NCBI RefSeq assembly: GCF_001192835.1
Contig: NZ_DF968183.1
Location: 124,001 to 188,000 of the forward strand
From: Lentimicrobium saccharophilum
GTDB lineage: Bacteria > Bacteroidota > Bacteroidia > Bacteroidales > Lentimicrobiaceae
Direction of reading: 5' to 3'
DNA length: 64,000 bases
Shown: one piece after another, positions 52,967 to 61,272 of the stretch
Numbering within the stretch: the stretch's first letter is position 1
Layout of the letters: every line of letters begins with the position of its first letter
Position numbers and translations under genes: made by a program
The notes under the pieces: model-generated
Database searches by the model: none
Seen by the model: the letters and a program-made list of their open reading frames with translations, nothing else
What the model was told of the DNA's origin: nothing

Positions 52967-54475
52967 TCAGTGTTCGTCTTTAACAAACATTACGGTTGCC
53001 GCTGCAATAAACATGGAAATACCGCCGAGTACAATGGCGTAAACGGCTTCACCGCCGAACAGGTCCCGGGTAAAGAAGCCCAGTATACTGGCCGCCAGTA
53101 TTTGCGGGATAACGATAAAGAAGTTGAAAATGCCCATATACGTTCCCATTTTGTTGGCCGGAAGTGCGCCCGCAAGGATGGCGTAAGGCATGGATAAGAT
53201 GCTTGCCCAGGCAAATCCGACGCCCACCATGGAAACCAGCAGCAGATTCGGATCTTTGATAAAATAGATTGAGATCAGCCCCAGTCCGCCGGCGACCAGT
53301 GCCAACATGTGTGTGAACTTCCGTGAAGTGCGTTTGGCGATGACCGGAAGGAGGAAAGCCACGGCGGCGGCAAATCCGTTATATACGGCGAAGCAGATGC
53401 CTACCCAGTCGGCGCCCTTGTTGAAAAGTTCGGATGTGGGATCGGTAGTGCCATAGATATGCTTGGTTACGGCGGCGGTGGTGTATATCCACATCGCGAA
53501 AAGCGCGAACCACGAAAAAAACTGGACTACCGCGAGTTGAGCCATTGTTTTCGGCATGCGGTAGAGGTCGTGCATCACCACGGCAATGCCGTTTTTAAGG
53601 TTTCCGCTGCGGATGATCAATCCCGAGATCAGCATCATCAGGCCATAAACGCCAAGGCCGGCTGAAAAAATATAAAGTTCGGGGTGGAAGCCGAAGTGGT
53701 ATATAATGTACGAAAGAACCAGCCCTACACTTATCCAGAGGATGCTCCGGTTGAGGAATACGCGGCTGACCTTACCCGGTTCTGAGATTTCCTCTCCGGG
53801 GGTTTCTCCGGTGACCAATCCTTCTGCTTCAGCGTGCGCTTTCAGTTCTTCGGGAGAGTATTCCTTTGTCCGCAAAACGGTCCATAGAACGGCGGCAAAA
53901 AAGGCAAATGCTCCCAGGTAGAAGGAGTATTGCACGGAAGGTGGTATTTTGCCTTCGGGCGCAGTATTGGCAATGCCGAACCAGTTAGTCAGGATGTAGG
54001 GCAGGGCAGAAGCCACAACAGCCCCGGTACCGATAAAGAAACTCTGCATGGCAAAGCCTTTGGTACGCTGTTCCGAGGGGAGCATGTCACCAACAAAGGC
54101 CCTGAAAGGCTCCATGGAAATGTTGATGGAAGCATCCATAATCCAGAGCATGCCGGCGGCAACCCAGAGGGTGGGGGAGTTGGGCATAATGATCAACGCA
54201 ATGGATGCCAGTATGGCTCCAACCATAAAGAACGGCCGTCTTCTGCCCCAGCGGTTCCATGTATTATCGCTCAGATGGCCGATAATGGGTTGCATAATGA
54301 GTCCGGTAACCGGGGCGGCAATCCAGAGGATGGGTATTTCATCCACCTTGGCGCCCAGGGTTTCAAAAATCCGGCTTACATTGGCATTCTGCAGGGCAAA
54401 TCCGAATTGTATCCCCAGAAATCCAAAACTCATATTCCATATCTGCCAGAAACTGAGGTGCGGCTTTTTACTCAT
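52967..54475 (-). CDS. MFS sugar transporter, SLC45-like (maltose/maltodextrin-type)
   Basis: A 502-residue, 12-helix MFS transporter. Characteristic motifs: SFGFLGIQFGFALQNANVSR (helix 1), PIIGHLSDNTWNRWGRRRPF (the RxGRRR loop of sucrose/maltose SLC45-type carriers) and FVGDMLPSEQRTKGFAMQ. A soluble loop with GETPGEEISEPG divides the halves. It probably brings in maltose or a related disaccharide by proton symport; malQ follows immediately. The ATG at 54473-54475 (MSKKPHLSFWQIW) is chosen because the extension lies upstream of the predicted promoter. Confidence 0.9.
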   Translation of the reverse strand: MSKKPHLSFWQIWNMSFGFLGIQFGFALQNANVSRIFETLGAKVDEIPILWIAAPVTGLIMQPIIGHLSDNTWNRWGRRRPFFMVGAILASIALIIMPNSPTLWVAAGMLWIMDASINISMEPFRAFVGDMLPSEQRTKGFAMQSFFIGTGAVVASALPYILTNWFGIANTAPEGKIPPSVQYSFYLGAFAFFAAVLWTVLRTKEYSPEELKAHAEAEGLVTGETPGEEISEPGKVSRVFLNRSILWISVGLVLSYIIYHFGFHPELYIFSAGLGVYGLMMLISGLIIRSGNLKNGIAVVMHDLYRMPKTMAQLAVVQFFSWFALFAMWIYTTAAVTKHIYGTTDPTSELFNKGADWVGICFAVYNGFAAAVAFLLPVIAKRTSRKFTHMLALVAGGLGLISIYFIKDPNLLLVSMVGVGFAWASILSMPYAILAGALPANKMGTYMGIFNFFIVIPQILAASILGFFTRDLFGGEAVYAIVLGGISMFIAAATVMFVKDEH

Positions 54476-54499
54476 AAAGACGGTTTTAAAATTTAGCGT

Positions 54500-54529
54500 T
54501 AAAAATACGGAAAAAACTTGCTGTACAAA
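54500..54529 (-). promoter_or_regulatory. Promoter of the transporter-malQ operon
   Basis: Minus strand: TTTG (54529-54526), 18 bases, TATTTTTA (54507-54500), one mismatch to TAnnTTTG; 24 bases before the ATG. Confidence 0.55.
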
Positions 54530-54590
54530 CTGAAATGGCCTGCCCGATAATTTTTTCATAGCCGCTGTCTTTATAAACATCAAGTTTTAT

Positions 54591-54598
54591 TATTTTTG
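54591..54598 (+). promoter_or_regulatory. -7 element for the tRNA-Gly array
   Basis: TATTTTTG, exact TAnnTTTG match. Transcription would start around 54604, about 10 bases before the first tRNA-like unit, so the three units and the intact tRNA are probably one transcript. Confidence 0.55.
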
Positions 54599-54614
54599 CA
54601 ATGAAATTCCAATC

Positions 54615-54686
54615 GCGGAAGTAGCTTAGTCGGTAGTCTCGTCACCTATGACGAGATCTCAAGCTGAGGGTATAAATAATAACAAT
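54615..54686 (+). repeat. tRNA-Gly-derived repeat unit 1 (72 nt)
   Basis: First of three tandem units. Bases 1-22 copy the start of tRNA-Gly (GCGGAAGTAGCTTAGTCGGT plus AG), with one C-to-T change. Then the perfect hairpin TCTCGTCA-CCTA-TGACGAGA (54637-54656), TCT, 12 bases identical to the tRNA (CAAGCTGAGGGT) and an AT-rich linker ATAAATAATAACAAT. There is no anticodon, T arm or 3' acceptor strand, so it cannot be a tRNA. The C-to-T change still pairs as U-G with the CTGAG segment. Confidence 0.9.
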
Positions 54687-54757
54687 GCGGAAGTAGCTCA
54701 GTCGGTAGTCTCGTCACCAATGACGAGATCTCAAGCTGAGGGTATAATAATAACAAT
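54687..54757 (+). repeat. tRNA-Gly-derived repeat unit 2 (71 nt)
   Basis: Same build as unit 1: 22 bases identical to the intact tRNA-Gly start, hairpin TCTCGTCA-CCAA-TGACGAGA (54709-54728), then CAAGCTGAGGGT and a linker one base shorter (ATAATAATAACAAT). CTCAG of the D-arm segment can pair with CTGAG of the 3' segment, enclosing the hairpin. Confidence 0.9.
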
Positions 54758-54829
54758 GCGGAAGTAGCTCAGTCGGTAGTCTCGTCACCAATGACGAGAT
54801 CTCAAGCTGAGGGTATAAATAATAACAAT
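54758..54829 (+). repeat. tRNA-Gly-derived repeat unit 3 (72 nt)
   Basis: Same build: 22 bases identical to tRNA-Gly, hairpin TCTCGTCA-CCAA-TGACGAGA (54780-54799), CAAGCTGAGGGT and linker ATAAATAATAACAAT, running straight into the intact tRNA at 54830. Differs from unit 2 only by one A in the linker. Confidence 0.9.
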
Positions 54830-54902
54830 GCGGAAGTAGCTCAGTCGGTAGAGCATCAGCTTCCCAAGCTGAGGGTCGCGGGTTCGAATCCCGTTTTCCG
54901 CT
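54830..54902 (+). tRNA. tRNA-Gly (anticodon CCC)
   Basis: A complete 73-nt cloverleaf. Acceptor GCGGAAG pairs with TTTCCGC (one G-U), D stem GCTC/GAGC, anticodon stem TCAGC/GCTGA with loop TTCCCAA giving anticodon CCC (54863-54865), T arm GCGGG-TTCGAAT-CCCGT and discriminator T at 54902. The 3' CCA is not encoded, so the Cca enzyme must add it. It reads GGG glycine codons. It is the last element of a four-unit tandem and has a good terminator directly after. Confidence 0.96.
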
Positions 54903-54903
54903 C

Positions 54904-54936
54904 AAAAAACGAGGTCAGATGGCTTCGTTTTTTTTT
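54904..54936 (+). terminator. Terminator of the tRNA-Gly array
   Basis: AAAAAACGAGG (54904-54914) pairs with CTTCGTTTTTT (54923-54933), loop TCAGATGG, followed by further T. One base after the tRNA end. Confidence 0.85.
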
Positions 54937-55051
54937 ATAATATAGAAAGCAGAAGCTTATGCCAGGTTGCACTGCGAAAAAATAAACTGCAGGCAGTCCG
55001 TTCAATTGCTGAAATTTCATGTTTATACTCTGTCGTACTTAAAGAACGGCT

Positions 55052-55059
55052 TATATTTG
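55052..55059 (+). promoter_or_regulatory. -7 element of the glycosyltransferase gene
   Basis: TATATTTG, exact TAnnTTTG match, 35 bases before the GTG start at 55095. Confidence 0.5.
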
Positions 55060-55094
55060 CTGCTGAAACGGAATTATTTTTAGCATTCACGCTG

Positions 55095-56546
55095 GTGCAA
55101 GAGAAAGCGAAAACATCAACTGATTTCCCGGGATACTCTGTATGGCTGGTTGCAGCCATTGCGCTGGCGGTTAAACTGGCCTTGTATCCGTTTTCACAGC
55201 AGGTTGATGCCGATGCGGTCAGCCGCATCCTTACCTCCGAAGCCTGGGCCGCAGATCCCCATTGGATTGTTACGGGTGTGTGGGCTCCCTTTCATTATTA
55301 CCTTAACGGCCTGGTTATAATGTTGTTCCAGAGCCGGGATGCGGCGCCCGTTCTGGTCAATATTTTGTTGTCCGCTCTGACGCTTTTTCCCCTTTATTAT
55401 TTTACCCGGCGGGAATTCAGCCACAACGGGGCGGTGGCGGTCACCTTCTTTTTTGCCATCAGCCCGGTGGTTTTCCGTTACAGTTTCCTGGTGATGGCCG
55501 AAACGCCCGCGCTGTTTTTTATCGCGCTGACAATGAACCAATTGTCGCTGGCGCTCCGGAACCTGAAGTGGAAGGATTTTGTATTGGCCGGCTTCTTTCT
55601 GACCCTGGCATCCGGCTTCAGGTATGAAGCCTGGCTGCTGATTGCCCTCTTCGGCTTGCTGATACTGATTCATGGACGCCGGAAGCAGGCGCTGGTTTTT
55701 GGATTGGCCGCTTCGGTTTTCCCGTTAACCTGGATGATACAGAATTACCTTGCAACCGGCGATGCCATGTACAGCATTTCAGCCAACAGCCGGTGGACGC
55801 TTGATGTAATGGGCACCAACAAACAGGTTGATTTTGAAGCGATGTTACGCAGAATCTGGTTTTTCCCCTTCTCCTGGCTGATTGCATTTGGCCCGCCGCT
55901 TGCCTGGATCGTGGCGCGTCAAATGATCAGGATGCCGGGCAGGGAGAATTTCAACCGCCACGAAGCCCGTTGGATGTTACCTTTTGCCATTTTTCTGCTG
56001 GTAATGATCTACAATTCGGTAAGCGGGAAACTGTTGCTTCATCAACGGTTTTCCATGACCCCCGTGTTGCTTTCCATACCGTTTGCAGCCCCCTGGTTCT
56101 CAGTGCTGAACCGCAGCAAAATCAGAAAAATGTTTCTGTTCGGCCTGATAACCATTGCCCTGTCGATGCTGTACACCATAGGAGGCGTAAAGCCCCTGCC
56201 AAGACTGAAAGACCAGCGGATCGTTCAGTTTTCACGAAATTTAATCCCTGCGCTTTCGCCTGACGATTTGCTGGTGGTTGACTTTGCCGGATGGGAGAAT
56301 ACTTTTTATCTCGGACTGCAGTCGGGAAAAGGCCGTGATCAGTTAATCCTGCTGGAGGGCTGCTCCCCTGAAGCGATTCCGCAGCAGCGTATCCGCGAAA
56401 TGATTGAGGACCGAAGGCATATTGTCTTTCTGATCAATAACGGCTCATCTTTAAGCGGGTTAATGCCTGAGCTCACCCCCTCCGGTGCCGACACCTTGTT
56501 GCAGGATCCGGATATCCGCTTAACGTTGATCCGCCCTGATATTTAA
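55095..56546 (+). CDS. GT-C type membrane glycosyltransferase (GT39/ArnT-like)
   Basis: A 483-residue protein with about ten membrane helices. The first extracytoplasmic loop has DADAVSRILTSEAW with the acidic pair typical of GT-C enzymes, followed by FHYYLNGLVIMLF, RYSFLVMAETPALFFIAL and GFRYEAWLLIALF. A soluble C-terminal part follows the last helix. GT-C enzymes move a sugar from a polyprenyl-phosphate carrier to an acceptor in the periplasm; acceptor unknown. The start is GTG (55095), supported by the -7 element 35 bases upstream. Confidence 0.78.
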   Translation: MQEKAKTSTDFPGYSVWLVAAIALAVKLALYPFSQQVDADAVSRILTSEAWAADPHWIVTGVWAPFHYYLNGLVIMLFQSRDAAPVLVNILLSALTLFPLYYFTRREFSHNGAVAVTFFFAISPVVFRYSFLVMAETPALFFIALTMNQLSLALRNLKWKDFVLAGFFLTLASGFRYEAWLLIALFGLLILIHGRRKQALVFGLAASVFPLTWMIQNYLATGDAMYSISANSRWTLDVMGTNKQVDFEAMLRRIWFFPFSWLIAFGPPLAWIVARQMIRMPGRENFNRHEARWMLPFAIFLLVMIYNSVSGKLLLHQRFSMTPVLLSIPFAAPWFSVLNRSKIRKMFLFGLITIALSMLYTIGGVKPLPRLKDQRIVQFSRNLIPALSPDDLLVVDFAGWENTFYLGLQSGKGRDQLILLEGCSPEAIPQQRIREMIEDRRHIVFLINNGSSLSGLMPELTPSGADTLLQDPDIRLTLIRPDI

Positions 56547-56699
56547 ATTGAGAGTTCAGTATTTTTATGCTTCAGGCAATGCCTGAATAATATTCTGACC
56601 TGTTCATCGTTATTGAGGAAAAGTAAATATGTTGCAGCCATTTCCGTAACCGGATGCTATGACTGTTTTACATACTGTGCCACTCAATTCCGTTTCCGG

Positions 56700-58193
56700 A
56701 TGAAAAAGTCATTTCTACTGTTTCCACTGGCATTCGCACTTATATTTGCCTATCTGTTTCACAGGCAGCAAGCCGGGGTAAATATTTTGATATTCAATGC
56801 ATTGCTGATAAGCCTGCTGATCCGGACCAGGCGTCTGAGTCCGGGTAACCGGTTTCATTTAATTTTCCTGGCCGGCGCAGGCATCAGCAGCATCATGGTG
56901 GCGGTTTACGGAGATGGGGTGGCGCTGGCAGGCAATATTCTTTCATTGATGGTGCTTTGTGCAGTGGCTGCATATCCCGCGATGGTGGTGCCGCTAAATG
57001 CGATGATTGCACTGCCTTCGGCAATGCTGACAGGGCCCCGGGAATGGCTCAGGGCCATCACTGCTGAACCCGGTGGTAAATCCGGCACAGGCCGGGTATT
57101 CAGGAAAGGGGCCATGTGGCTGTTACCCCTGATTGTCTTTGCGCTGTTTATGCTGATTTACTCCGCTGCAAGCCCGTTTTTCAACAAGTTTACCGGTAAC
57201 TTTCTTCAGGGATTCAGTGACCTGATGCAAAAAATCTTTCGCTGGATTTCACCTGGTTTTTTCTGGTTAACGATAGTGGGATTTGCTTTATACCTGTTCT
57301 ACTTCTTTGGAACCTTCAATAATATTTTCAGGATTTTCAGGGAAGAAGAAACCGACCGGCTTATCCGCAGGCGCAAACCATTTTCCGGCGGTTTCAATGC
57401 ATTGAAAAATGAATACCGCTCAGGCATTATCCTTCTGATATTGCTCAACCTGGCGCTGGCGCTGATGAACGTGCTTGATATCCGGCATGTCTGGTTGTTT
57501 TTTGAATGGGACGGAGGTTACCTGAAGCAATTTGTACACGAAGGCACCTGGCTGCTGATCGTATCCATACTGATCTCCATTGTCATTGTAGTATGGTTAT
57601 TCAGGGGCAACCTGAACTTCTATTCCAAAAACCGGTTGTTGCTCGTGCTTTCCCGTATCTGGCTGTATCAGAATATAATACTTGCAATTTCGGTAGCTGT
57701 CAGGAATTTCTGGTACATTCATTATTTCAACCTGGCCTTTAAGCGGATCTGGGTGTTTGCGTTCCTGATTCTCGTCGTCTTCGGCATTATTACGGTATTG
57801 TTGAAGCTCAGATATAAAAAAACGCTGCAGTATCTGCTGGTGCAAAACAGCCTGATGGCCTACGCGGTAATTATCTTTACCGGATTGTTCAATTGGGATA
57901 TGGTGATTGCCCGGCACAATGTGAAACATGCCGGAAAGGCATTTTTCCATACGGATTTCATGATGCACCTAGACAGCAGTACGTTGCCGGTGCTCAGACT
58001 CGATGCGGAAACCCTCAGTCAGATTGATTCGGTAAACCGCATCAATTTTCCTGATCATCATTACTATACTTCTATGGACTATTATTCCGGGCACATCGGT
58101 CAGCGCTCCCGGAATTTCCTGCAGGGTTATCCGAAGCTGCAATGGCAATCACTGACGGTTTCGGATGCCATTACCTATCGCAGGTTGCAATGA
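56700..58193 (+). CDS. DUF4173/DUF4153-like polytopic membrane protein
   Basis: A 497-residue protein with about eleven membrane helices, charged segments between them (RIFREEETDRLIRRRKPFSG) and a C-terminal soluble tail. VRNFWYIHYFNLAFKRIWVF, SRIWLYQNIILAISV and FVHEGTWLLIVSILIS match the DUF4173/DUF4153 membrane family of unknown function. I chose the ATG at 56700 (MKKSFLLFPLAFALIFAYLF); an upstream TTG at 56613 would add 29 hydrophilic residues and is unlikely. Same strand as the glycosyltransferase gene, 153 bases downstream. Confidence 0.7.
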   Translation: MKKSFLLFPLAFALIFAYLFHRQQAGVNILIFNALLISLLIRTRRLSPGNRFHLIFLAGAGISSIMVAVYGDGVALAGNILSLMVLCAVAAYPAMVVPLNAMIALPSAMLTGPREWLRAITAEPGGKSGTGRVFRKGAMWLLPLIVFALFMLIYSAASPFFNKFTGNFLQGFSDLMQKIFRWISPGFFWLTIVGFALYLFYFFGTFNNIFRIFREEETDRLIRRRKPFSGGFNALKNEYRSGIILLILLNLALALMNVLDIRHVWLFFEWDGGYLKQFVHEGTWLLIVSILISIVIVVWLFRGNLNFYSKNRLLLVLSRIWLYQNIILAISVAVRNFWYIHYFNLAFKRIWVFAFLILVVFGIITVLLKLRYKKTLQYLLVQNSLMAYAVIIFTGLFNWDMVIARHNVKHAGKAFFHTDFMMHLDSSTLPVLRLDAETLSQIDSVNRINFPDHHYYTSMDYYSGHIGQRSRNFLQGYPKLQWQSLTVSDAITYRRLQ

Positions 58194-58458
58194 CCTTATT
58201 TTTTTCCATAGGTCTTTTCAGGAGTCTGCAAACCCGGATCCGGATGAAAAATACCGAAAACCTTTATTCTTCCCGGAACGGCATATTGCTGTAATATTTG
58301 GACCGAAAAATAATTAAGTTGCAGGATGCAGGGGGTGCATGTCGTAAAAGCGTTGAGTTACTTCGACAGATTTTTACCGAACCAGCATGTTATAAGTGCA
58401 TAGTCAATGCTTCCGCTGCAGATTAAATATCAGCAATACCTTAATTAACCTGACTTTA
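58194..58458. other. Gene-free convergent stretch
   Basis: Between the converging membrane-protein and macro-domain genes. A weak GACCT/AGGTC hairpin near 58191-58214 encloses seven T; nothing else recognised. Confidence 0.35.
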
Positions 58459-58971
58459 TCAATTACCCAGTAACTGCCGGTATATCCTGAAGTTTTCATT
58501 GTCAAAGCAGACGAAAATTACTTTTATCCGGGCAGGATTGGTACTGATGAAATCCTGAACGGCACCGATGGCAATTTCGGCGGCGCGCTGTCTGGGAAAG
58601 CCGTAAATACCAGTACTGATATTCGGGAAAGCAATGGTGAAGCATTGATTTTCTAAACCCAGTTTCAGGCTTTGAGTGTAACAGGCGTACAGCAGGGCTT
58701 CTTCGTTGTGGTTACCACCCCGCCACACAGGTCCTACGGTGTGGATAACGCAGCGTGCGGGCAGGTTAAATCCCGGCGTAATCCTGGCTTCTCCGGTAGG
58801 GCAGCCCCCGATGGCGCGGCAGGCATCGAGCAGTTTTGGTCCCGCAGCCCGGTGAATGGCACCATCCACCCCGCCACCGCCCAGCAGACTGGTGTTGGCT
58901 GCATTTACAATGGCGTCAACCTGCAACGCGGTAATATCGCCTGTTATCAGGCTGATGGCTTCATTCTCCAT
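58459..58971 (-). CDS. Macro-domain protein, O-acetyl-ADP-ribose deacetylase-like
   Basis: A 170-residue single macro domain of the YmdB/MacroD type: [40 protein letters not shown] (the catalytic loop with the Asn and Asp residues) and [18 protein letters not shown]. It hydrolyses O-acetyl-ADP-ribose or removes ADP-ribose from proteins. The sequence is canonical. It lies 42 bases downstream of the NfeD gene on the same strand. Confidence 0.95.
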   Translation of the reverse strand: MENEAISLITGDITALQVDAIVNAANTSLLGGGGVDGAIHRAAGPKLLDACRAIGGCPTGEARITPGFNLPARCVIHTVGPVWRGGNHNEEALLYACYTQSLKLGLENQCFTIAFPNISTGIYGFPRQRAAEIAIGAVQDFISTNPARIKVIFVCFDNENFRIYRQLLGN

Positions 58972-59013
58972 TTCAGGTTGTTTTGATTGTTTAAAAATTC
59001 CGATAATTCGTTA

Positions 59014-60381
59014 TCAGGCTTTTCGCACGATCAGCTGTGCATTTTCGTATTTCACGACGCGGATCGCTTCGCCTTTCTCAATGAAACCTGCTTCGGCCAC
59101 GGCATCGAATATCTGTCCTTCAATGTCTATTTTACCGGCCGGTCTGAGCATGGTAAAGGCGGTGCCTGTTTTGCCTTTCATTTCCATATAATGCGCATCT
59201 GCCGAAACGTAACCTTCGGTGGTCTGCTGGGTAGAGAGCAGTGCCAGATCGCCGAACATGGTGTGCCCGCCGAAAAGCTTCCGGGTAAGAAAGAAGGACC
59301 CGATCAGGGAGAAGAATGACGCGATGATCACGATGAAAAATGCCTGGATAACTCCGTTCAGCCTCACTCCGGTAAAGTCAAAACCGATGTTGTCGATCAT
59401 ACTCAGGGTGAGGCCGGTTACCATAAGGATAATACCCGAAATTCCGGCAACGCCGAAACCGGGTATGGCAAACAACTCTACCATCAAAAGTATCAGTCCG
59501 ATAATGAAAACAAGGATCTCCCAGTGGGCGGCCAGCCCTTCGATATATAGCGGTGCGAAGTAAAGCATTGCTGCCGTGGCTGCAGCTGCCAGCGGGAATC
59601 CGATGCCCGGTGTTTGCAGCTCAAAATAGATTCCTCCGATGATGATCATAATCAGTAGCCCGCTGATCATGGGTTTTGTAAGGAAGCCTATGATTTTGTC
59701 GGTAGCGGACAATTGTTGTTCCACCACTTTAAAATCCTGTTTGCCGGTTATTTTCAGAATTTCCTCAATGCTTTCGGCCTGGGCGTTACAGAATTTATAG
59801 CGGATGGCTTCAGTGGTTGTAAAGGTAATGACCTGGCCGGTATCTGTAACGCCTTCGATGTATACCCTTGGATCAACCATACCCTGGGCGATGTCTGGGT
59901 CGCGTCCGGTCGCCTCGGCAGTTGAACGCATGGTTGAACGCATGTATGACTGATACTTGTCCGGCATAGGTTTGCCGGTCTGGTCTACAACGGTGGCAGC
60001 ACCTATGTTGGCGCCTGAGCGCATGTAAATGCTGTCGCAGGCGATCGAAATCAGGGCCCCAGCCGATGCGGCATTGTTGTCGATAAAGACCCAGACCGGG
60101 ATTTTCGACTGAAGAATGGCGGTTCTGATGCTGTCTGCCGTTTCAACCATCCCCCCGTAGGTGTTCATGTGTATCAGGATGATATCGGCATTCAGCTCTT
60201 TTGCCTCTCGAAATGCTTTTTTTGTATTATGCCACACCGGCGGGGCAATCTCCTGCTTGATGTCGAATTTATAAATCAATCCGGATGGATTGCTGTTATC
60301 ATTCAGGTTCTGGGCGCTCAATCCTGTCAGATTCAGCAGGAATAATGCCAGCATGATTATATTCAAAGATTTCTTTATCAT
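59014..60381 (-). CDS. NfeD-family membrane serine protease
   Basis: A 455-residue full-length NfeD. Signal peptide (ends TGLSAQN), ClpP-class protease domain (IILIHMNTYGGMVETADSIR, then VFIDNNAASAGALISIACDS with the catalytic Ser, and the Lys side in YMRSTMRSTAEATGRDPDIA), a membrane region of several helices (about 240-375) and a C-terminal OB-fold (GKTGTAFTMLRPAGKIDIEG). It cleaves membrane proteins such as stomatins in relatives; no stomatin gene is adjacent. Downstream of the IMPase gene by 82 bases on the same strand. Confidence 0.92.
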   Translation of the reverse strand: MIKKSLNIIMLALFLLNLTGLSAQNLNDNSNPSGLIYKFDIKQEIAPPVWHNTKKAFREAKELNADIILIHMNTYGGMVETADSIRTAILQSKIPVWVFIDNNAASAGALISIACDSIYMRSGANIGAATVVDQTGKPMPDKYQSYMRSTMRSTAEATGRDPDIAQGMVDPRVYIEGVTDTGQVITFTTTEAIRYKFCNAQAESIEEILKITGKQDFKVVEQQLSATDKIIGFLTKPMISGLLIMIIIGGIYFELQTPGIGFPLAAAATAAMLYFAPLYIEGLAAHWEILVFIIGLILLMVELFAIPGFGVAGISGIILMVTGLTLSMIDNIGFDFTGVRLNGVIQAFFIVIIASFFSLIGSFFLTRKLFGGHTMFGDLALLSTQQTTEGYVSADAHYMEMKGKTGTAFTMLRPAGKIDIEGQIFDAVAEAGFIEKGEAIRVVKYENAQLIVRKA

Positions 60382-60463
60382 TTCAGTGAGGCGTTGTTAT
60401 TTAATGCGAAGATAATAGCAAATTGGTGAATATCAGGTGTTTTTTCAGCAAATGATTTTCAAT

Positions 60464-61270
60464 TCAGATGTGACCGAAATATTTCCCGATTACCTTTTTC
60501 ATTTCAGGATGCGCATGTGGATTGCCGGCAATCAGTTCCCTGCCGAAGAGGTGGTTGCTGCCACCGGTGAAATCGGTAACCACGCCCCCGGCCATCTCTA
60601 CAATAAAACTGCCTGCAGCTACATCCCACGAATTAAGTCCGTATTCATAGAAGCCTTCGAACCTGCCGCAGGCAACATAAGCCAGATCCGCAGCTGCTGA
60701 GCCTAACCGGCGCAAACCGGCTGTATGTTTCATGAAGTGCTTGAAGACCGTTACATAATCATCAAGCCGGCCGTAATCATAATAAGGGAATCCTGTGGCC
60801 AGCAGGCTGTTGTCGAAGTCTTTTACCGGAGAAACACTGATTTCTTTGCCGTTGAGCATGGCTTTGCCACCTTTCCAGGCATAAAAACACTCCTCCAGGT
60901 TGATTTCATAAACCACTCCCACCACTACTGTATCGCCTTCCATCAGCGCGATGCTGACGCAGAAGACGGGGACTTTATGAATAAAATTGGTGGTTCCGTC
61001 GAGCGGATCAATCACCCATCTGAACAACTGCTGATCATGGCCGGCGGTGTTTTCTTCGGTAATAAATCCCGAACCGGGCAGCAGGTCTTTAAGGCGGTTT
61101 ACAATCAGCTCTTCTGCCGATTTATCTACATAAGTCACATAATTGTGATGTCCTTTCTGCTCGATTTCAGTATGAGTTATATTGTTAAGCTGTTGCAAAA
61201 TGTAATTCCCGGCTTCCCGGGCAATATTGCAAACTCCATTGCAAAGTATTTGATAATCTGGTGTTTCCAT
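60464..61270 (-). CDS. Inositol monophosphatase family protein
   Basis: A 268-residue IMPase-fold phosphatase. Metal motifs: FITEENTAG, WVIDPLDGTTNFIHKVPVF (Asp-Pro-Leu-Asp-Gly-Thr), and LNSWDVAAGSFIVEMAGGVV near the C-terminus. It hydrolyses a sugar, inositol or nucleotide phosphate with Mg2+; it may act as SuhB or as 3'-phosphoadenosine phosphatase. The start follows the mtaB stop by 2 bases, so the two are co-translated. Confidence 0.93.
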   Translation of the reverse strand: METPDYQILCNGVCNIAREAGNYILQQLNNITHTEIEQKGHHNYVTYVDKSAEELIVNRLKDLLPGSGFITEENTAGHDQQLFRWVIDPLDGTTNFIHKVPVFCVSIALMEGDTVVVGVVYEINLEECFYAWKGGKAMLNGKEISVSPVKDFDNSLLATGFPYYDYGRLDDYVTVFKHFMKHTAGLRRLGSAAADLAYVACGRFEGFYEYGLNSWDVAAGSFIVEMAGGVVTDFTGGSNHLFGRELIAGNPHAHPEMKKVIGKYFGHI

Positions 61271-61272
61271 TA

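Noticed and set aside
54615-54829. CRISPR array
   Set aside because: Units are 71-72 nt with a constant, not variable, interior, there are no spacers, and no cas genes are present.
54615-54829. Three additional functional tRNA genes
   Set aside because: Each unit lacks the anticodon, the T arm and the 3' acceptor strand.
54615-54902. Attachment-site duplication of an integrated element at tRNA-Gly
   Set aside because: Integration normally duplicates the 3' part of a tRNA gene; here the 5' part is repeated and no integrase or phage gene is nearby.
54714-54905. Minus-strand open frame starting MSGKRDSNPRPSAWEADALP
   Set aside because: It is antisense to the tRNA-Gly gene and its repeat units; this peptide is a well-known false protein from tRNA genes.
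56613-56699. TTG-started extension of the DUF4173-like protein
   Set aside because: It adds hydrophilic residues before the first membrane helix; the ATG at 56700 is more natural.
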